Below are positions 1-12,820 of a DNA stretch of 64,000 bases, piece after piece. The DNA is taken from NCBI RefSeq assembly GCF_963855985.1, contig NC_087098.1, forward strand, positions 12,482,501 through 12,546,500, given 5' to 3'. Origin of the DNA: Ostrinia nubilalis (taxonomy: Eukaryota > Arthropoda > Insecta > Lepidoptera > Crambidae). The position numbers were made by a program, and so were the translations under genes. Each line of letters opens with the position of its first letter. The first letter of the stretch is position 1. The notes beneath the pieces were generated by a model. That model worked only from the letters and a program-made list of their open reading frames with translations. It searched no databases and was not told the origin of the DNA.

Positions 1-75
1 TCATTTTTGAAGTGGTTTTCGCTGTTGTAAGTGCGGTTTAAAAAATATAGGGACCGTTCACCCCACACTATACAA

Positions 76-837
76 ACATAGGTATAGCCTGACCAGGAAC
101 ATAAAAACCCTGGCATAGAGGCGCGTCAATTGCATTTGATAGTGCAACACTGAGTACAGTCGTACCTGTGTTAAATTAATAGGCTAACTTTATGTATCAG
201 GATTCAGGATTACGGGCTAATTTGATATTTTCATAAATTAACGAAAAAATATTATTATAGCTATAACCTGGTTTAAATAAATTAAATGAAACCATCAATC
301 GAGCTAGTGGGATTTATTTTATTATTCATCAATAATCAAATTCAGAACTTGAATATTCAACTGCAATGTTTGCTCATGAACGCTTCAAACTCGGTACTTC
401 TTTCCCAATTCCATAAAATTCAACAATTAGAAAGTGACAAAATTTTTTAAAATAGGTAGTTGAAACAAACCACAGCTAATTTTCATAGTGGACTGTACTA
501 TGCGATAAACATGTCAGTCAATTTGACAACCTTTGTCGGAAACATTATTCAATGAAAATATTGTCCGAACCCTTATATTTCTCTTCGACAAATACTTTAA
601 CACATTGTGAACCACTTTTCTTTCACGACTATAAAAAGATTTTAGCAATTTAATTCACAAAATCAATTGCGCACATTTAAAATAAAGTTTGTTTACACTT
701 TGACAGCAATAGACTGACATGCAAGGTGACATGTCAATGAAGTTTTCAGTTACTGTTGCCATTAAAAGAAATTAGTACCATTAGTTTTCCGCAACATAGC
801 GAGGGTATTTATGTTCCTGGTCGGGCTATACCTATGT
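76..837. mobile_element. Non-autonomous TIR element, about 760 bp
   Basis: The left end reads ACATAGGTATAGCCTGACC and continues AGGAACATAAAAACCCT; the right end is its reverse complement with about three mismatches over 33 bp (AGGGTATTTATGTTCCTGG then TCGGGCTATACCTATGT). The interior is AT-rich and has no long ORF. Terminal inverted repeats of this length fit a non-autonomous DNA transposon. I could not fix a target-site duplication, so the superfamily is open. Confidence is high that the ends pair and moderate for the exact borders. Confidence 0.65.
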
Positions 838-1243
838 ACTTTGCTTTAATACAACTACTACGTACAAACTTGTGCCTATTCTTCATAATCATAAAAATTT
901 AAGGCGAAAATTTCTCTTTCTGTCACTTTTCACTCAGAACTACAACTTCGATTTACAAGCTTGGGTTAAAAATAAAAATCAGTATCCATTGTAAGTCAAG
1001 CCTGCGTTTCGTCTGAACAGGTGGTCGGTGCAGCTAATGCCAAAGCTAATCCACGGCGTCCCCGCATGTCTTCTTGATGGATCGCCCCTAAAATGTTTGC
1101 CATTTGGATTGGCCTCCGTTTTTGGAGATCAGTAGGTGTTTTGATTTTGTGCGCGCGGCCAAATGCAAACCCAAATTGTAAATCAAGAAAGTGCATTTGA
1201 TATTGTAACAAAATATAATGGAATTTTGTGTTCTGTGTTGTAG
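838..1243 (+). other. Unassigned, possible upstream or intronic sequence
   Basis: No repeat or ORF of note. A mildly GC-rich patch at about 1000-1160 (CGTCTGAACAGG, CGGCGTCCCCGC, GTGCGCGCGGCC) stands out from the AT-rich surroundings and lies just upstream of the putative exon at 1244. The last 20 bases before that exon are T-rich and end in TTGTAG, an acceptable splice acceptor. Confidence 0.3.
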
Positions 1244-1326
1244 ATCCGGTATATTGGTGTAGTCACTACAGCATGGACGATAGTAGCCTACCCAGTTCTG
1301 GGTTGGCGGCATCCCATGAAGACCAG
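1244..1326 (+). CDS. Putative host exon with start codon (partial gene)
   Basis: A T-rich tract ending in TAG precedes the segment and CAG/GTAAGT follows it, a perfect donor. An ATG at 1273 (context CAGCATGG) opens 18 codons, MDDSSLPSSGLAASHEDQ, running in phase 0 straight to the donor. The same frame also stays open upstream of the ATG through the exon, so the true start could lie in an earlier exon. The acidic, Ser-rich, low-complexity-free peptide looks like the disordered N-terminus of a nuclear or signalling protein, but I do not recognise the family. The next phase-compatible candidate exon is at 20469. Chance occurrence of a good donor cannot be excluded without transcript data. Confidence 0.4.
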
Positions 1327-2105
1327 GTAAGTTGGAACGCAATCTATAATTATTTCACACTATGGTTAATACGAGTAGGTATTAGGTATTTACTGAATTA
1401 AATGAATCTTCGCTCTATATTAGGAGTAAAAATGCAGTTCAAAATGTAAAATTTTAACTACTACGGAACCTTGCCGCCACATTCAACACACTCGAATCCA
1501 ACTTTGACACATGTTAGCGATTCAAAAACATAAGGTGACGACCCGATGCATATTTCTTCGCTGACTGCTTTTTGTGGCACCCGGGGCTATAAAATATTAC
1601 CCATGGTGTCTTGTGGTTGGAAGATCAAGTCAAGATATTTGCTAAATAATCAAACATTACATTGTAAATACTTAGTCACCCTTCAAGACCACAAAAATTT
1701 GACAGTGGTTAACCTTATGTTCCATTTTCAGTTACAAGTAATAAGTGTAATAACATTGTGTGGTCATAGCCTGCACAGATTTAATCTCAAGAATTTTAAG
1801 GCAAAATATTAAACGCCATATTAAATGACAGTAAACACCCGTGTGCAAAAAATATCTTCAGTAAAATCAAAAGTCCGAAACGTCACTTCATATCCTTAAT
1901 TCTATCATAATAAATTGCATTGGGATATTTTACAAAACCCACAGCCCATATTAAACCACGTTACATAACATTCTGAGAGCATTTATTTATTTCACGGTTG
2001 TCACTCGCGCGCGATACAAATCTCACCTGTATGTGCCTGTGTGCCTTTGTCTTCGGAGAAAAATTTGCGTCTCCCAAATACGGCTTAAACGCATCGTGCG
2101 TCATG
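1327..2105. other. Unassigned, probable intron or intergenic
   Basis: AT-rich sequence. An 88-codon open frame at 1546-1812 (+) has no recognisable motif and looks like a chance ORF. A short CpG-containing patch lies near 2005-2100. I see no repeat structure. Confidence 0.3.
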
Positions 2106-2109
2106 TTAA

Positions 2110-2523
2110 CCCTTGGTGTGCGGGGATCGAAATCATGCCGTGTGTCAAACGGGTTCTCTAAATCGGATAATGTCTGACGTATTGAATTTTATTTCCCGAT
2201 TTTGGATAAAACGAAACTATACTGTAGATAGGTACCATTCATATTTTTACAGAATGATTGAGTTATTTTGTTTTTAGAAGAAAAAAACTTTATGAGGTAA
2301 AAATTGTGGTTCACTGGTTGAATGATGTCCTTTACCATAAATCAATTTTAATACAGCCTTAAAGTGTTAATTTGAAGCATAAACTGTTTAGGCTTTACAT
2401 TAAATAAATTAGAAATTACATAAATATAAGGCACTATCAACACAATATAACATAATAATGACTCATAAATAGGTAATACTTCATTACAGTAGCGAGCTTA
2501 TAAGATTCTAACCGTTCCAAGGG
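2110..2523. mobile_element. piggyBac-like MITE, TTAA target
   Basis: The element starts CCCTTGG and ends CCAAGGG, and TTAA lies immediately outside both ends (2106-2109 and 2524-2527). TTAA duplication plus CCC-starting ends is the piggyBac signature. The inverted match is only 7 bp plus TTAA, and there is no transposase ORF in the 414 bp, so this is a short non-autonomous copy or a chance pairing. Confidence 0.45.
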
Positions 2524-2527
2524 TTAA

Positions 2528-3832
2528 GGTGCCTTCGTCATTACCCGTGACATATGGCTGTCAGAATTAGTCAGATTAGTGATTCCTTGGGCCAACCGGC
2601 TCGGCTCCAATTACACGCACCGGAACTTTGGGATTAAAAAAAAACAAACACGACAATTGACTTTTAAAAATGGAACGGATTCAAGAAACTTTAATTCAAG
2701 ACACATTGCGGATGTGAATTTGGGTTTATGAATAGCAGATGAGGTTAGTTTGTGGGTTCGTTAATAAATGCGTTAAACCAAAGAATTTTGAGAAATAGTT
2801 ACAAAAAATTAGGAAACTCAAAACAGGTGACAGCACCAACTGAGCTAAAAACAATGTGAACATTTCTTAGGGAGTACGAATTAGTCATATTTGCAACAAA
2901 CATAATATCAGTCTGCTGTACATACAAAATGAATATTTTTTAAAATAGATTTCGTTAAAAAAACGAGTAAGTAGTTTTCTAAATGTACTTTAAATAATTT
3001 TACGAAAAAAAAAATACACGCTCACTTCGACGATTTTTATGTTCATTGTAGGTAAATAATAATGCAGGCTGTGCGCTTGCGCAGACGATACTCATACCGC
3101 CATCTAGCGTCTGGTAGCCCAACTAAATAGTTCTACTTTTTGACGCTGAGTTGCGCTTTATGGTAATTTTATCGTTTTGATTGATAATAGGAAAATCCGT
3201 TGTTAAAAACCCTATAGTCAACTTTGATTACTGAAGACAGTAAGATTTTTTTGTATTTATGACAAGAATTTGAATGGAAAAGTTGTAATTAGATAAAAGG
3301 TGACAAGGTTAGAAACTAAAAATAAAAGTAAGTAGGTAACTAGGTAAGTAGGCAACATGTATTTATTTGTCTCGGCACTTACAGTATTTAATTTTATGTT
3401 ACAGAGTAACTAGATCTAAAGATGTAATTAATTAGTCCTTTTACGAGTACTTTTCAACTAAAATTAGCTTCTTTCATCTTATGTTACTAATTAATTACGA
3501 ATTTAAAGTATGCGTGGGAGTTATCGATACATTATTGTACTTGTATGTTTATCCATCTTGAACAAATCACTTGTCAACGAAGCATTAGAGACCTTTATAT
3601 TTTCAAGAGTTTAATTAAAACGATTTGGAATTAGAACTGGAAAATTATAAAATAATTTCCACTAAGCCGGCTGTCAACTAAACAATTCTGTATAGTCCAT
3701 CAAAATTAATCTAACCTAATCCCAAGCTGTCTCAAGTCTAAACAAAGATATTGCAAACTGAATATCAAGTATAGGGTGCGAAATATACGGGCAGATAATT
3801 GATGCGCAGACGTAGCTTTCATATTCATAAAA
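2528..3832. other. Unassigned intergenic or intronic sequence
   Basis: AT-rich, no ORF over 60 codons. A small patch at 3065-3120 (CTGTGCGCTTGCGCAGACG, CCGCCATCTAGCG) resembles a fragment seen also near 52.15, 52.23 and 52.46 kb (CGCCATCTATCG), suggesting old repeat DNA. Confidence 0.3.
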
Positions 3833-3972
3833 TACTAGCTTTTGCCCGCGGCTACACCCGCGTGAAATTCAGTGTCGGCATAAATGTTAATCTGGGTTAC
3901 AAACAATAATCCGTTCAGTAGTTTTTGCGTGAAAGAGTAACAAACATCCAGACATCCAAACTTTCGCATGTA
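3833..3972 (-). mobile_element. Lep1-like (HelMITE-type) element, reverse
   Basis: Read on the minus strand, this copy ends in the GC-rich hairpin CGCGGGTGTAGCCGCGGGC followed by AAAAGCTAGT. It shares TTTCGCATG, CATCCAGACATCC, GTTACTCTTTCACGC and the GAACGGATTATT segment with the plus-strand copy at 21865-22057. A GC-rich 3' hairpin followed by CTAGT is what has been described for lepidopteran Lep1-type non-autonomous Helitrons; that assignment is from memory of the family, not a search. Confidence 0.6.
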
Positions 3973-4084
3973 AACGGGGTTACTATGATACATACTTAAC
4001 TACTATACAAAGTAAGTAATACATACTTTCATACCCAATTTAATTTGATGATTACGAGTAAGTATAACATGTATTATCCTTATT

Positions 4085-4160
4085 CCTTAGACATTTTACA
4101 CTGCGCTTCTAGTCCCAAACTAAGCAAAGCTTGTACTATGGGTACTAGACAACGGATATA
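4085..4160 (-). repeat. SINE 3'-part fragment, reverse
   Basis: On the minus strand this reads TATATCCGTTGTCTAGTACC, CATAGTACAAGCTTTGC, TTAGTTTGGGACTAG, matching almost base for base the 3' half of the SINE at 27788-28054. Its tRNA-derived head is missing. Confidence 0.75.
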
Positions 4161-7100
4161 GTATCAAAACTGCAATCAAAATATCATTGTCATCATCATC
4201 ATTTTAAAACTCTAGCGTTCATGTACAAAATCTTCGCCTGTATGTTTTCCGTCTTCGAACCGGACTGGACCGTATCGAGTGGTCCCCGCACTTTATCGTC
4301 ATTTATTATTAAACTCACCCTCCCTAATACAGTTTATGGGAGTAACGATCCAGTTTCAAGAAGTAAACAATTAATTCGGAAGTTTCCACTTTGAAAGAAC
4401 AAACGATGATCGACGACACTTTTGAAGGGAAATTAAAGGGGGTTATGAAATTTGAAATTTCTGATGTTGTATAACAATATGAATGATTGGGCAAAATATT
4501 AAGTACGTAAGCGCTTTTTTCTTGAAAACTTTCATTATCCTATGTGTATAAAACACAATTAGTTTTAGGGTAGCAAAAATAAAAAAGAACCCTCTCCCTA
4601 TGTCAGTAAAATGTAAAAGTATTAAAACCAGGTCTTTTGACACTTAAAGAAATGTAAGCTTCACCTTAACCCAGTCAAAATGTCCTCCAATCAAAAGTGT
4701 AATTAAGTAGGTACCTACTCGTACCAATATTTCATGTTCTCAGTTTATTAAAAGACGTTCTCAATAAAAAAGTCGCAGTTTTCCCGAACATCGTCCCCTT
4801 GTTTTCTGGTACTAATAAGCGTACATTAGGTACTTCTAATAACGGGGGTCTTTTGATAAAGGGGTCTACCAGACACCCCCACGGCAATATAGCGTGAACC
4901 TTTGTCATCGCCAAGCAACTTTTGCACGCATCAAATCGCACACGAAACAATATAAAAGTAAAAAACGAAGAAGGAAAATTTTTAAGGACAATAGGTGGTT
5001 GGGTTGATTTTCTATTATGCAATTATTAAGTTTATACTTTTGTTCAGTACCTATCTCTTTTGCAGATAGGCACAGTCTGTCTCCTATCATTGGCAGAACA
5101 AATTTTTTATGCACCTTTGAATCAGGCAAGTCTTTAAAAAAGGCAATGTATGCCCCTAGACTGATTTAAATAATTAAGATATAAAACCTCGTTCTGATCA
5201 ATACTAATCGATCTTTCAAAAATAGGTTTTCACAAACGTGATAGTGTACGCTGCACCCACACATTACCCTCTCAAATACATTCACCAGCGTCAATATCAA
5301 CTGTAAAAAAAATTCAAAAGAAAACAAACTAAAAAGGTCGTACCAACAAAACCGTTCGTAATGCGCAATTCACATTCGACGCCGTCAATCTTAATACGAT
5401 TATGTGTTTGACCGTCGGGTCTTTCCGATCCCCTAGTCTTCCCTAAAGGGCAACACAACACGCGCGTTAACTTCTAGTGAAATTGCTTTCGCGTGCTCGT
5501 AAATAGCTCGTGAAGCAAATTATTTGAAAATCCATACCATTGGGGCTGTTTGGGTAACTGTCCGGTTAATATTTTCAGTGTTGAACGCGATTTCTTATCG
5601 ATTTCTTATGGTTGGTTGAACCTAGTATAAATTGTAAACACTTCGAGCTTGAACTTTTAAAGTCATTGCGATTCCATTAAAGTAGCATCTAACAGCGACT
5701 TGAATTTAAGCAACCATATAAAATTTTAAAAGCAAACATAAGTCATCTTTTCAAGATTTTGGCGTTGCTTTGGTATTCAAATTGTGTTGCTGGGTACACA
5801 ATTTTGCACTCCGTTATTTAGATTTTACCAAAATATTGAGTCGAGAATAGGTTGTTATTATAACTTTGCACGTGTTATTCTAGCTGTCAGGTTGGTTCAG
5901 TCAAACAATCTTTACCAAAAATCATAGGTGGGCGCTCTAGCCGTGCAGTAATATTTATTCGATAATTTTAGCTTTACCCCGAAAAAAGTCGCCTTATCGA
6001 ACAATCGCGACGAAAAATGGAGAAGTCGTAAAGCAGAGTAATTATATCGGGGGAAACGACACAACTATTATTTATCACTGAGACCGTTCTCATTATTTTT
6101 AACGAGCCGCCGCCGTTTCACGTGCCAAAATCTGGCCAATTTACTGGAAAAAATAAAATAGCTAAGTGATTACCCCTCTTTGTTCGAGCGAAAACCGCCC
6201 CTATGGCCAGGGCGAGAATGTTTTATGGGTCGTCCATTATTTTACAATAACCAATCACTGCCATACATGTCACTTGCTTGACGCACCCCAGCGACTGTCA
6301 CTGGTCGCTGATGCCAGTTATGGATTATGGATTCGAGGCTACGCATAAAAGCAATGGCAAAAACATTTGACATTGATGCTGACGATCAACAGACAATAAT
6401 TTTTTGCGTCCCTTTTCTTATTAAGTAAGTACTAAATGAGTACAGTAACTTTACAGTGTACAATCCGATTTAGTCGTAAAAGACTTTTTATCGTGTTTGG
6501 TTAAGCTGCAATTTACAAAAACTTAAAGCGTTTCGATAAAATATACAAACTTGTAAGGATTGTCACTTAGACTGTCTTATGAACCTACTCGTATTCAAGT
6601 AGGGAGGGATTCGACACTGTCTAACAGATTACAACTGAAATATTGTTACATGAACAAATCAGTTTTTACTTGAGTTCGAATAGACCTTTTCAAATTACGA
6701 AGCTTACTCTTACCCACCGCACCAATTTACATTAAATTGTATCGCATTAACCTAGACGTGTAGAGCCCCAACTTACTCGTCACAAGTTTTATTTTTCCAA
6801 TATTCCTGCTACCACTTCGAAGTAATATCATTGAAAAGAGTTCATTCGATACCAAAGTCTGACATTAACCAGAGAACTTCATAGACGGAGCGTTAACAAC
6901 ATAAAAAACGAGACTTTCAACCGCAGCTCTGAAAACAATTACCTACCTTTTGTATTTTTTACACTGAAAATGTGTTTTCAATACTATCAAAAGAGCACGT
7001 AAAAGAAAAGCACCGACATATTTTTCTGCGATATAAAACCTGAAATAAAATGGCGAATAAAATTGCCGTGTTATACATATAGTCCTTTAAATGGCAAAGT

Positions 7101-8417
7101 TTTTCTGCTTCAAATGCTTTGAGAAGGTAACATTTCACTTTCATTTTAGCTTTTCGGTTCGTCAAAGAAATATATTCTCTTATTGCATATTGGAAATAAC
7201 GAAACATCTATAGTTACTTTGTGACATCTTAGGTAGAATCCCGAAAAGTGTGGAAACATCGAAATGTGATCGTAAAAACTGAGCATTCAATATTGATAAG
7301 TTTATAGAAATGAGGTATTTTCTGTAAACATAATTCCACCGATGAATCCATACTTGAGTAATGATCATACTTGAGTAGGTACGGATATTATATCCTTTTC
7401 CAGTAATTCAGCATTCAATAATACAGATATTTTTCTGAGTTTGCCTGTGTACTTATTTTCTTTTCCGTGAAACATAAAAATGACTACATGGGAAACTGTA
7501 TTTACCGAAACCTTAACAATTTATGAAGCAGATCAATAGTAGGTACTTTTTGGCTTCTAACAGCCAAACCTAGAATATAAACTAAGCCTGTAAACGTCTA
7601 TCTACTTATATAACTTTTTTAAAGTGTTGTGATAAGAAAGTAAATAAGCTCATTAATATTCAAGATTAAATAACAGTAGGTGGTAGGTAAACTCATTACT
7701 TTTGCAAATAGGCTTTTAAAAGGCACTTTTAGAGGTCATTATTTCAAGATAATTGTAAATGATTTCTTTCATTGATTGAAACGTAATTTAAAAAACCAAT
7801 CAAAGTAAAAGCATAACGCAGAGCAATATAAATTTAAGATCTTTGTTAAGCCTATCAGTATAACAAGTGCAATTTACTTTTAATTGACTTAAATGTATTT
7901 TCAAACTGCGAAACCATGCCTTAACCTCTTCATTATAAGCTGCAATATAACTTTTACAAAAAATAACAATCGTAATAAAGGATTTCACTTCATAACTTTG
8001 ATCAGTTCGGACGCAACAATACAGTTGTTACTCCATTCGCACATTCATATAAAACAAGAAATAAATTGTTTCCAATTTACGTGCAAGCCTCAATTTTTGT
8101 CCTATTGTACTGCGATGAATGAAATTCCTCTTTCATAAATATTAAAATTGAATAGTTTGATCAGCATTCGCTACCACCAATGAATTGGTACTAAACGCGT
8201 CCGAATAAAATTATAAATCATCAGCATTCGATTTGTAGATGCGAAATTGAATGAGAATATTGGTTAATAAACATAATTACTTACTAACTTACTAAATAAC
8301 TCAAAAAGAGTAGACAGAAAGAAAGGAAAATACATCTGAAAAAACTTTATTACAGCCTCGATCAAACAATTTATTCATTGTTAGTTAATCAAAGGTAGAA
8401 ATTTCGTTTAGTAGCTC
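4161..8417. other. Unassigned AT-rich sequence with a mildly CpG-rich patch
   Basis: No recognisable genes. Open frames of 60-96 codons at 4443-5129 (minus), 6166-6348 (plus) and 6959-8138 (both strands) overlap one another and carry no motifs. The stretch 5260-5530 and 5930-6360 is less AT-rich, with CGCCGCCGTTTCACGTG near 6107 and a small perfect hairpin (CAGCGAC / GTCGCTG) around 6285-6307. It looks like single-copy, possibly regulatory, DNA. Confidence 0.3.
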
Positions 8418-8921
8418 ATGAAAAAATGTGTTCATTTTAATAAATTCAGTAAGAAAACATTCATTCTTAGACTCTTTATCTCAAAGAGTGCAAAAATAAC
8501 AATGAAAACAATTTGTAATATATTTTCAAACACACAATTCAATTGCTTTATAAAAAGTATAGAACATAAGTTGTTTTATGCCGAAGTCTCTTTACTCATG
8601 CTTTGTGAAGGTTTCACGATTCGTAGTATTAAAGTATTGACATTTACTTCTAGTCTGGTATTAACAGTCGATTTCCATTGTGCAGATTACAAAGATGACT
8701 TAAATATACCGCATAAAATAACTTACGACAAAGGTTTCCACAGTATTTATTTTTGGGAGCTATTTTACGTAGATGTAAACAATGGGGATACAGAGAAAAT
8801 ATCATCTCGCCATATAATAGTGTCTTTTGACGATAACGTTTCACGCTCTGAAACTTCAAAAAATCACAAACCAAACGGAACCATTCCTTCACCCTTCGCC
8901 AAATACAAAAACAGACTATAA
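8418..8921 (+). other. 167-codon open reading frame, function unknown
   Basis: This is the longest open frame in the window: 167 codons from an ATG, ending TAA, in a region of about 65-68% A+T where a stop is expected every 13-14 codons. The predicted protein is rich in Lys, Ser, Phe and Ile, with no signal peptide, membrane segment or motif that I recognise. The C-terminal third is more hydrophilic (EKISSRHI, NKHKPNG-like). No repeat ends flank it and the minus strand is also open in part. It could be a chance ORF, a decayed gene exon, or a lineage-specific gene; I assign no function. Confidence 0.2.
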
Positions 8922-11160
8922 ATAAATACATCAAAGCACCTGAAACTCGATAAAGGTACATTCAGTCGTGAAAAAGGAAGAAAACGATAACCACAGCCGG
9001 ATATCCGGTTACGCACTCTAATCAAAGATGGTGGGCAAATTGCGCGAAGCTGAGGAAGATCACTCGTATAAAGGGTGACAAATTCCAATTTTCCGTAACG
9101 TTCGGGATGAGAACTGAGATGATTGAGTTGTCTATCCGTCGCCACAGAGCAGTTGAATCCAGTACGAATATCAACCATTTATCAAAAATAGTAAGTTGGT
9201 ACTTTTCACATTACGCTCTCTGTTGTGATGGTTAATGGCAACAGTAATTCTGGTGTCAGAATTTGTCGCTATAGTTACGTCTGGCTTACGTTAATTTTAC
9301 AATAGGGAAGAAAATATCGTGATACTAGTTTATTAAACCAAAAGAAGTTACATAATTGTCATATTATAATTAATAATTTTGGAGGAACGACATTATAAAA
9401 CATAAAATTGAGTAACAAAATATTATGATTACTTACTTCTACCTACCATAATTTTCTACTCTGTGCCTCTAACGGCCCATATAGTATTGGTTAGGAGTTG
9501 GGTTTTTGTTCTGCTTTATCCACTGACCTTTTTCAACCCTTCGATATGTGCCTCTTTAGTAGAGCTACATCTACTTGGCCTTACATTAAGTTACTTTTTG
9601 GTAGAATTTCGTTATTGACAATTTCTCTATCCTTTATGTCAGATGGCATTAAATATTGTGGAAATGAGGAAAAAAATATTTTATCTTTTACACTACATTA
9701 TATCAAGCACTTTTGTTTGAAACTATATTATGATAAATTTACTTTCAAAATCCATTCAGAGTGGATCATAAAATGTAACTATTTGAGATTTTTGAATTCA
9801 TGAATTATGCCACACTTGTTTGTGGTTAAACTGATAGGTATTTAACTAAATTCACGCACTTTTATCCCTAAAATACCTCAAACCTACCCTCACTGATGAC
9901 ACCCTATACCCTGATGTTATCAGAACCTGCCCCATTGTACAGATATTTTCTACGACACCCAAGAAAACACCGGAGTTTTCTCGGTCAGTGTATCTCAACA
10001 TTTATAATTTGTCATCATCAGCTCTTTCATGTCTTAATTTTGTTTTCTTGAATTGCATATTTATTTCACTAGGTCAATAATTATGTAATAATGACTTCAA
10101 CGCACTTTTGATACACTTCTGCCATCATTTTATCTTTCAATCTACCAAGTGCTGTTAAAACACATCGAATTATAGATACTACTATTTTAATGGTGGTAGG
10201 GCAAACTATATTGGGAATAAAGTAGGTACCCTGAAAAGACATACTAATAAAGAACTTGAATTTTAAGTTCGTATTTGTAACTCTAAAATGTCTCTATCAG
10301 TATAGTTTCTCTTTAAGAATACCTTTTTTGGGGATGAGTAACGAAAAAAGGTTGAGAACCATCGTTTGAACACAATACGCACTTCCCGCTGTTCGCGTGA
10401 CCCCTGTCCGTGGAAGCTTAATGAAATCGATTATCATCCGATTGTGGACAATAAATCGCGGACTGTGAATGATGCGACATATCGATACAGTCGTGTGCTT
10501 CGACATCCTTCATTATCAGCTGAAAGGCGTAATTATCTTACCACAGAACATCGATTATGGACAAATTAATTAGATTTAAACAAATATAGTAACGTTTCAA
10601 ACGTTCTATACAAATACTTCACATACTTTTGCAATACTCGGACATAGTAACTCTAATATTGTAAATCATAGTGAACAATCGGAGAAAAATCTTTTAACCC
10701 AAAATTACAGGTACAAACTGAGGCATTTTATGTAGGTAGGTATTTGTAATTTGGACGGTTGTTCAACAAAAACGTATAATAGTCGGAGGTGCTGTCCTCG
10801 TACCTACTTATTTATGTTATCGCACCAAAATATACGTATTATTATCGTTTTCTTGGTTATTTAAATACAAATAACAGCAGTAGGCACTACGAGTACCTAT
10901 TGCAAAAACAAAAACTCTATTAACATTCAAATGGACCAACTTATAAAAAATCCAATTAAACTTGTTTTATAGACTTGAATTTAAAAAGCGATTAGTCATT
11001 TAGCTAAAGATTTATAACAACGGCCTAGCCTGCATTTTAAATTAGTCACCGAACAAATCGTAACAATGATAACTGGAAAAATCGTAAACAAAATGGGAAT
11101 TCGCAAAATGTTGCCATAAATTTAGTCTTGTGGTTGATGATGAATTATCCAATATTTTAA
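8922..11160. other. Unassigned AT-rich sequence
   Basis: No identifiable gene. ORFs at 8864-9178 (minus), 9498-9803 (plus) and on both strands at 10297-10569 show no domain. The 10360-10560 patch is richer in CG and less AT-rich than its flanks, but gives no other clue. Confidence 0.3.
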
Positions 11161-11383
11161 ACTAGCTTGTGCCCGTTGTTTCTACCGCATGAAATTTTGT
11201 CTGTCACAAAAAAAAAACTATCGCGCGCGTCTCTGTCTCAACAACGGGAATAAAAACTATTATAAGTCTTTTCCCGGGACTCAAACTATCTTTTGATTCA
11301 CCAAAATCGTTTCATTGATTTAGTCGCGAAAGCGTAACAATCAGATAGACAAAATTACTTTCGCATTCATAATATTATTAGGG
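11161..11383 (-). mobile_element. Lep1-like element, reverse, diverged
   Basis: Begins ACTAGC and, on the minus strand, carries TGCGAAAGTAATTTTG, GTTACGCTTTCGCGAC, GTCCCGGGAAAAG and TTTTTATTCCCG, in the same order as the copies at 43788-44223. The terminal GC hairpin has decayed (ACAACGGGCACAAGCTAGT). It is followed by the AATATTATTAGG motif that typically borders this family. Confidence 0.6.
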
Positions 11384-12141
11384 ATTTGCTCAAGCCATTC
11401 AATTTCCGAATTTATTTGGCATTCGCAATAGAGAACCATAAACGTTGTTGACATCCTCAGCTGGAATTTTAAAATCCTTCATTGTGATTAATTTATCATA
11501 CAAAAATCGACTTTATCTGTTGGTTTATAAGTTACATAATTGTGGAATGACTGTTGGGTTAAAAGTTTAAATAAGCAAAGGAAACAAATCAACAAAGCCA
11601 TGTGTCACCAAAAATCGCTTTAAATCTTACCGATTGCGTAAATAACCTCACCTTTTCATTCATTATCGAATGATTCAGTTCCCGTGAAACGTTTAATAGT
11701 CCGTTTAATTTACGGCTTTGATTAAAGTATCAACATTTGTGGTCGTTTTACGACGTACAGCCTTTTAAGCTTTATCTAGATACTGATTTGGTAATTAATT
11801 TTTCGGTATCAATTTCACCGATGGTATTCTGATGGGTACGGTTGTGATTTCAATGTGTTCTGAGGTATTTTTAAGCAACTTAAGTTTTCTGTGTAGGTTG
11901 TGACTACAAGCATATGGAATCAGAATGTGTTTTCTTCATTAATAATTTAAAATAACATGTAATTTAGTTCCATTTTGTAAAGAGTATTTACCTTTCATAA
12001 AATATTTACATGTTTGTAAATAACTATGTTTGTCTTTGAATGAGACGTCTTAGTAAAAATCTTCTATCTAACTATCATTCTAGGTTTTCCAATTTGACAC
12101 AAGCTGGCCTTTGAAACCCAAACAGAAATAGGTATATTAAC
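11384..12141. other. Unassigned AT-rich sequence
   Basis: No ORF, RNA gene or repeat structure recognised. Confidence 0.3.
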
Positions 12142-12265
12142 ACCCGTATTCACAAACGACGCTTGCTTAAGTGAAGTAGGTAGCAAATCGAACGCACAGC
12201 ATTGAATAGAGCATTGTGATTGGTTCATGTGTCACCCTATGTCATAGTAATGTGAATACAGGCGT
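12142..12265. mobile_element. MITE-like repeat, CCCGTATTCAC ends, copy 1
   Basis: Opens ACCCGTATTCACAAACGAC and closes AATGTGAATACAGGCG, an imperfect inverted pair. The interior GACGCTTGCTTAAGTGAAG, AAATCGAACGCACAGCATTG matches the copy at 34938-35083. Two copies in opposite contexts support a dispersed short element. Confidence 0.6.
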
Positions 12266-12820
12266 AAGTAGTGTGCTTAGTTGTTCCTCAATATAATTAT
12301 GAAAATAACTACCGCGTACCTGTTCATTTCCTACTAAGAAACGGCTGTATTAAACGGAGTGTAATCATAATAATTCTCTCACTTTAATTACTGGGACTTA
12401 AGTGTTAATTTTGCGCTACAAAAAGTTAATTAAAGGCAGGGACAGTGAGTGATACGGACACGCCTTTTGCGTATCGCCAATTCATATGGGTCACTTTGAA
12501 ACCGGCCTTTTACATGCTTTACTGAATTAACTCTTTATCTTTGGACATTGTTAGAGAGAGACAATAGGATTCTATTGTTACTCATGCATTATTTATTATT
12601 TTGTTAGTTAAATTCAAATTACTTAGTTTAAATTTTGTGCCATTGAAATGTAGAATTAGGGTATATTTTTAATCATTATAATTTTCTGTGATTTTTGAGT
12701 GTCTGCAATTTGAAAGTCCAAAAAAGGGTGTTTTACTAATTCCACTTTAAAATGCGTCAATCGATTGTTAGGTTGTTGTAAAATTTAATGCAATTTTTAC
12801 AAAATAAAAAAGTCACTTTA
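12266..12820. other. Unassigned AT-rich sequence
   Basis: No feature recognised; long runs of A and T and no ORF over 60 codons. Confidence 0.3.

Noticed and set aside
4732..5022. 96-codon minus-strand frame
   Set aside because: No recognisable motif, no splice-site support, and overlapping frames nearby of similar quality.
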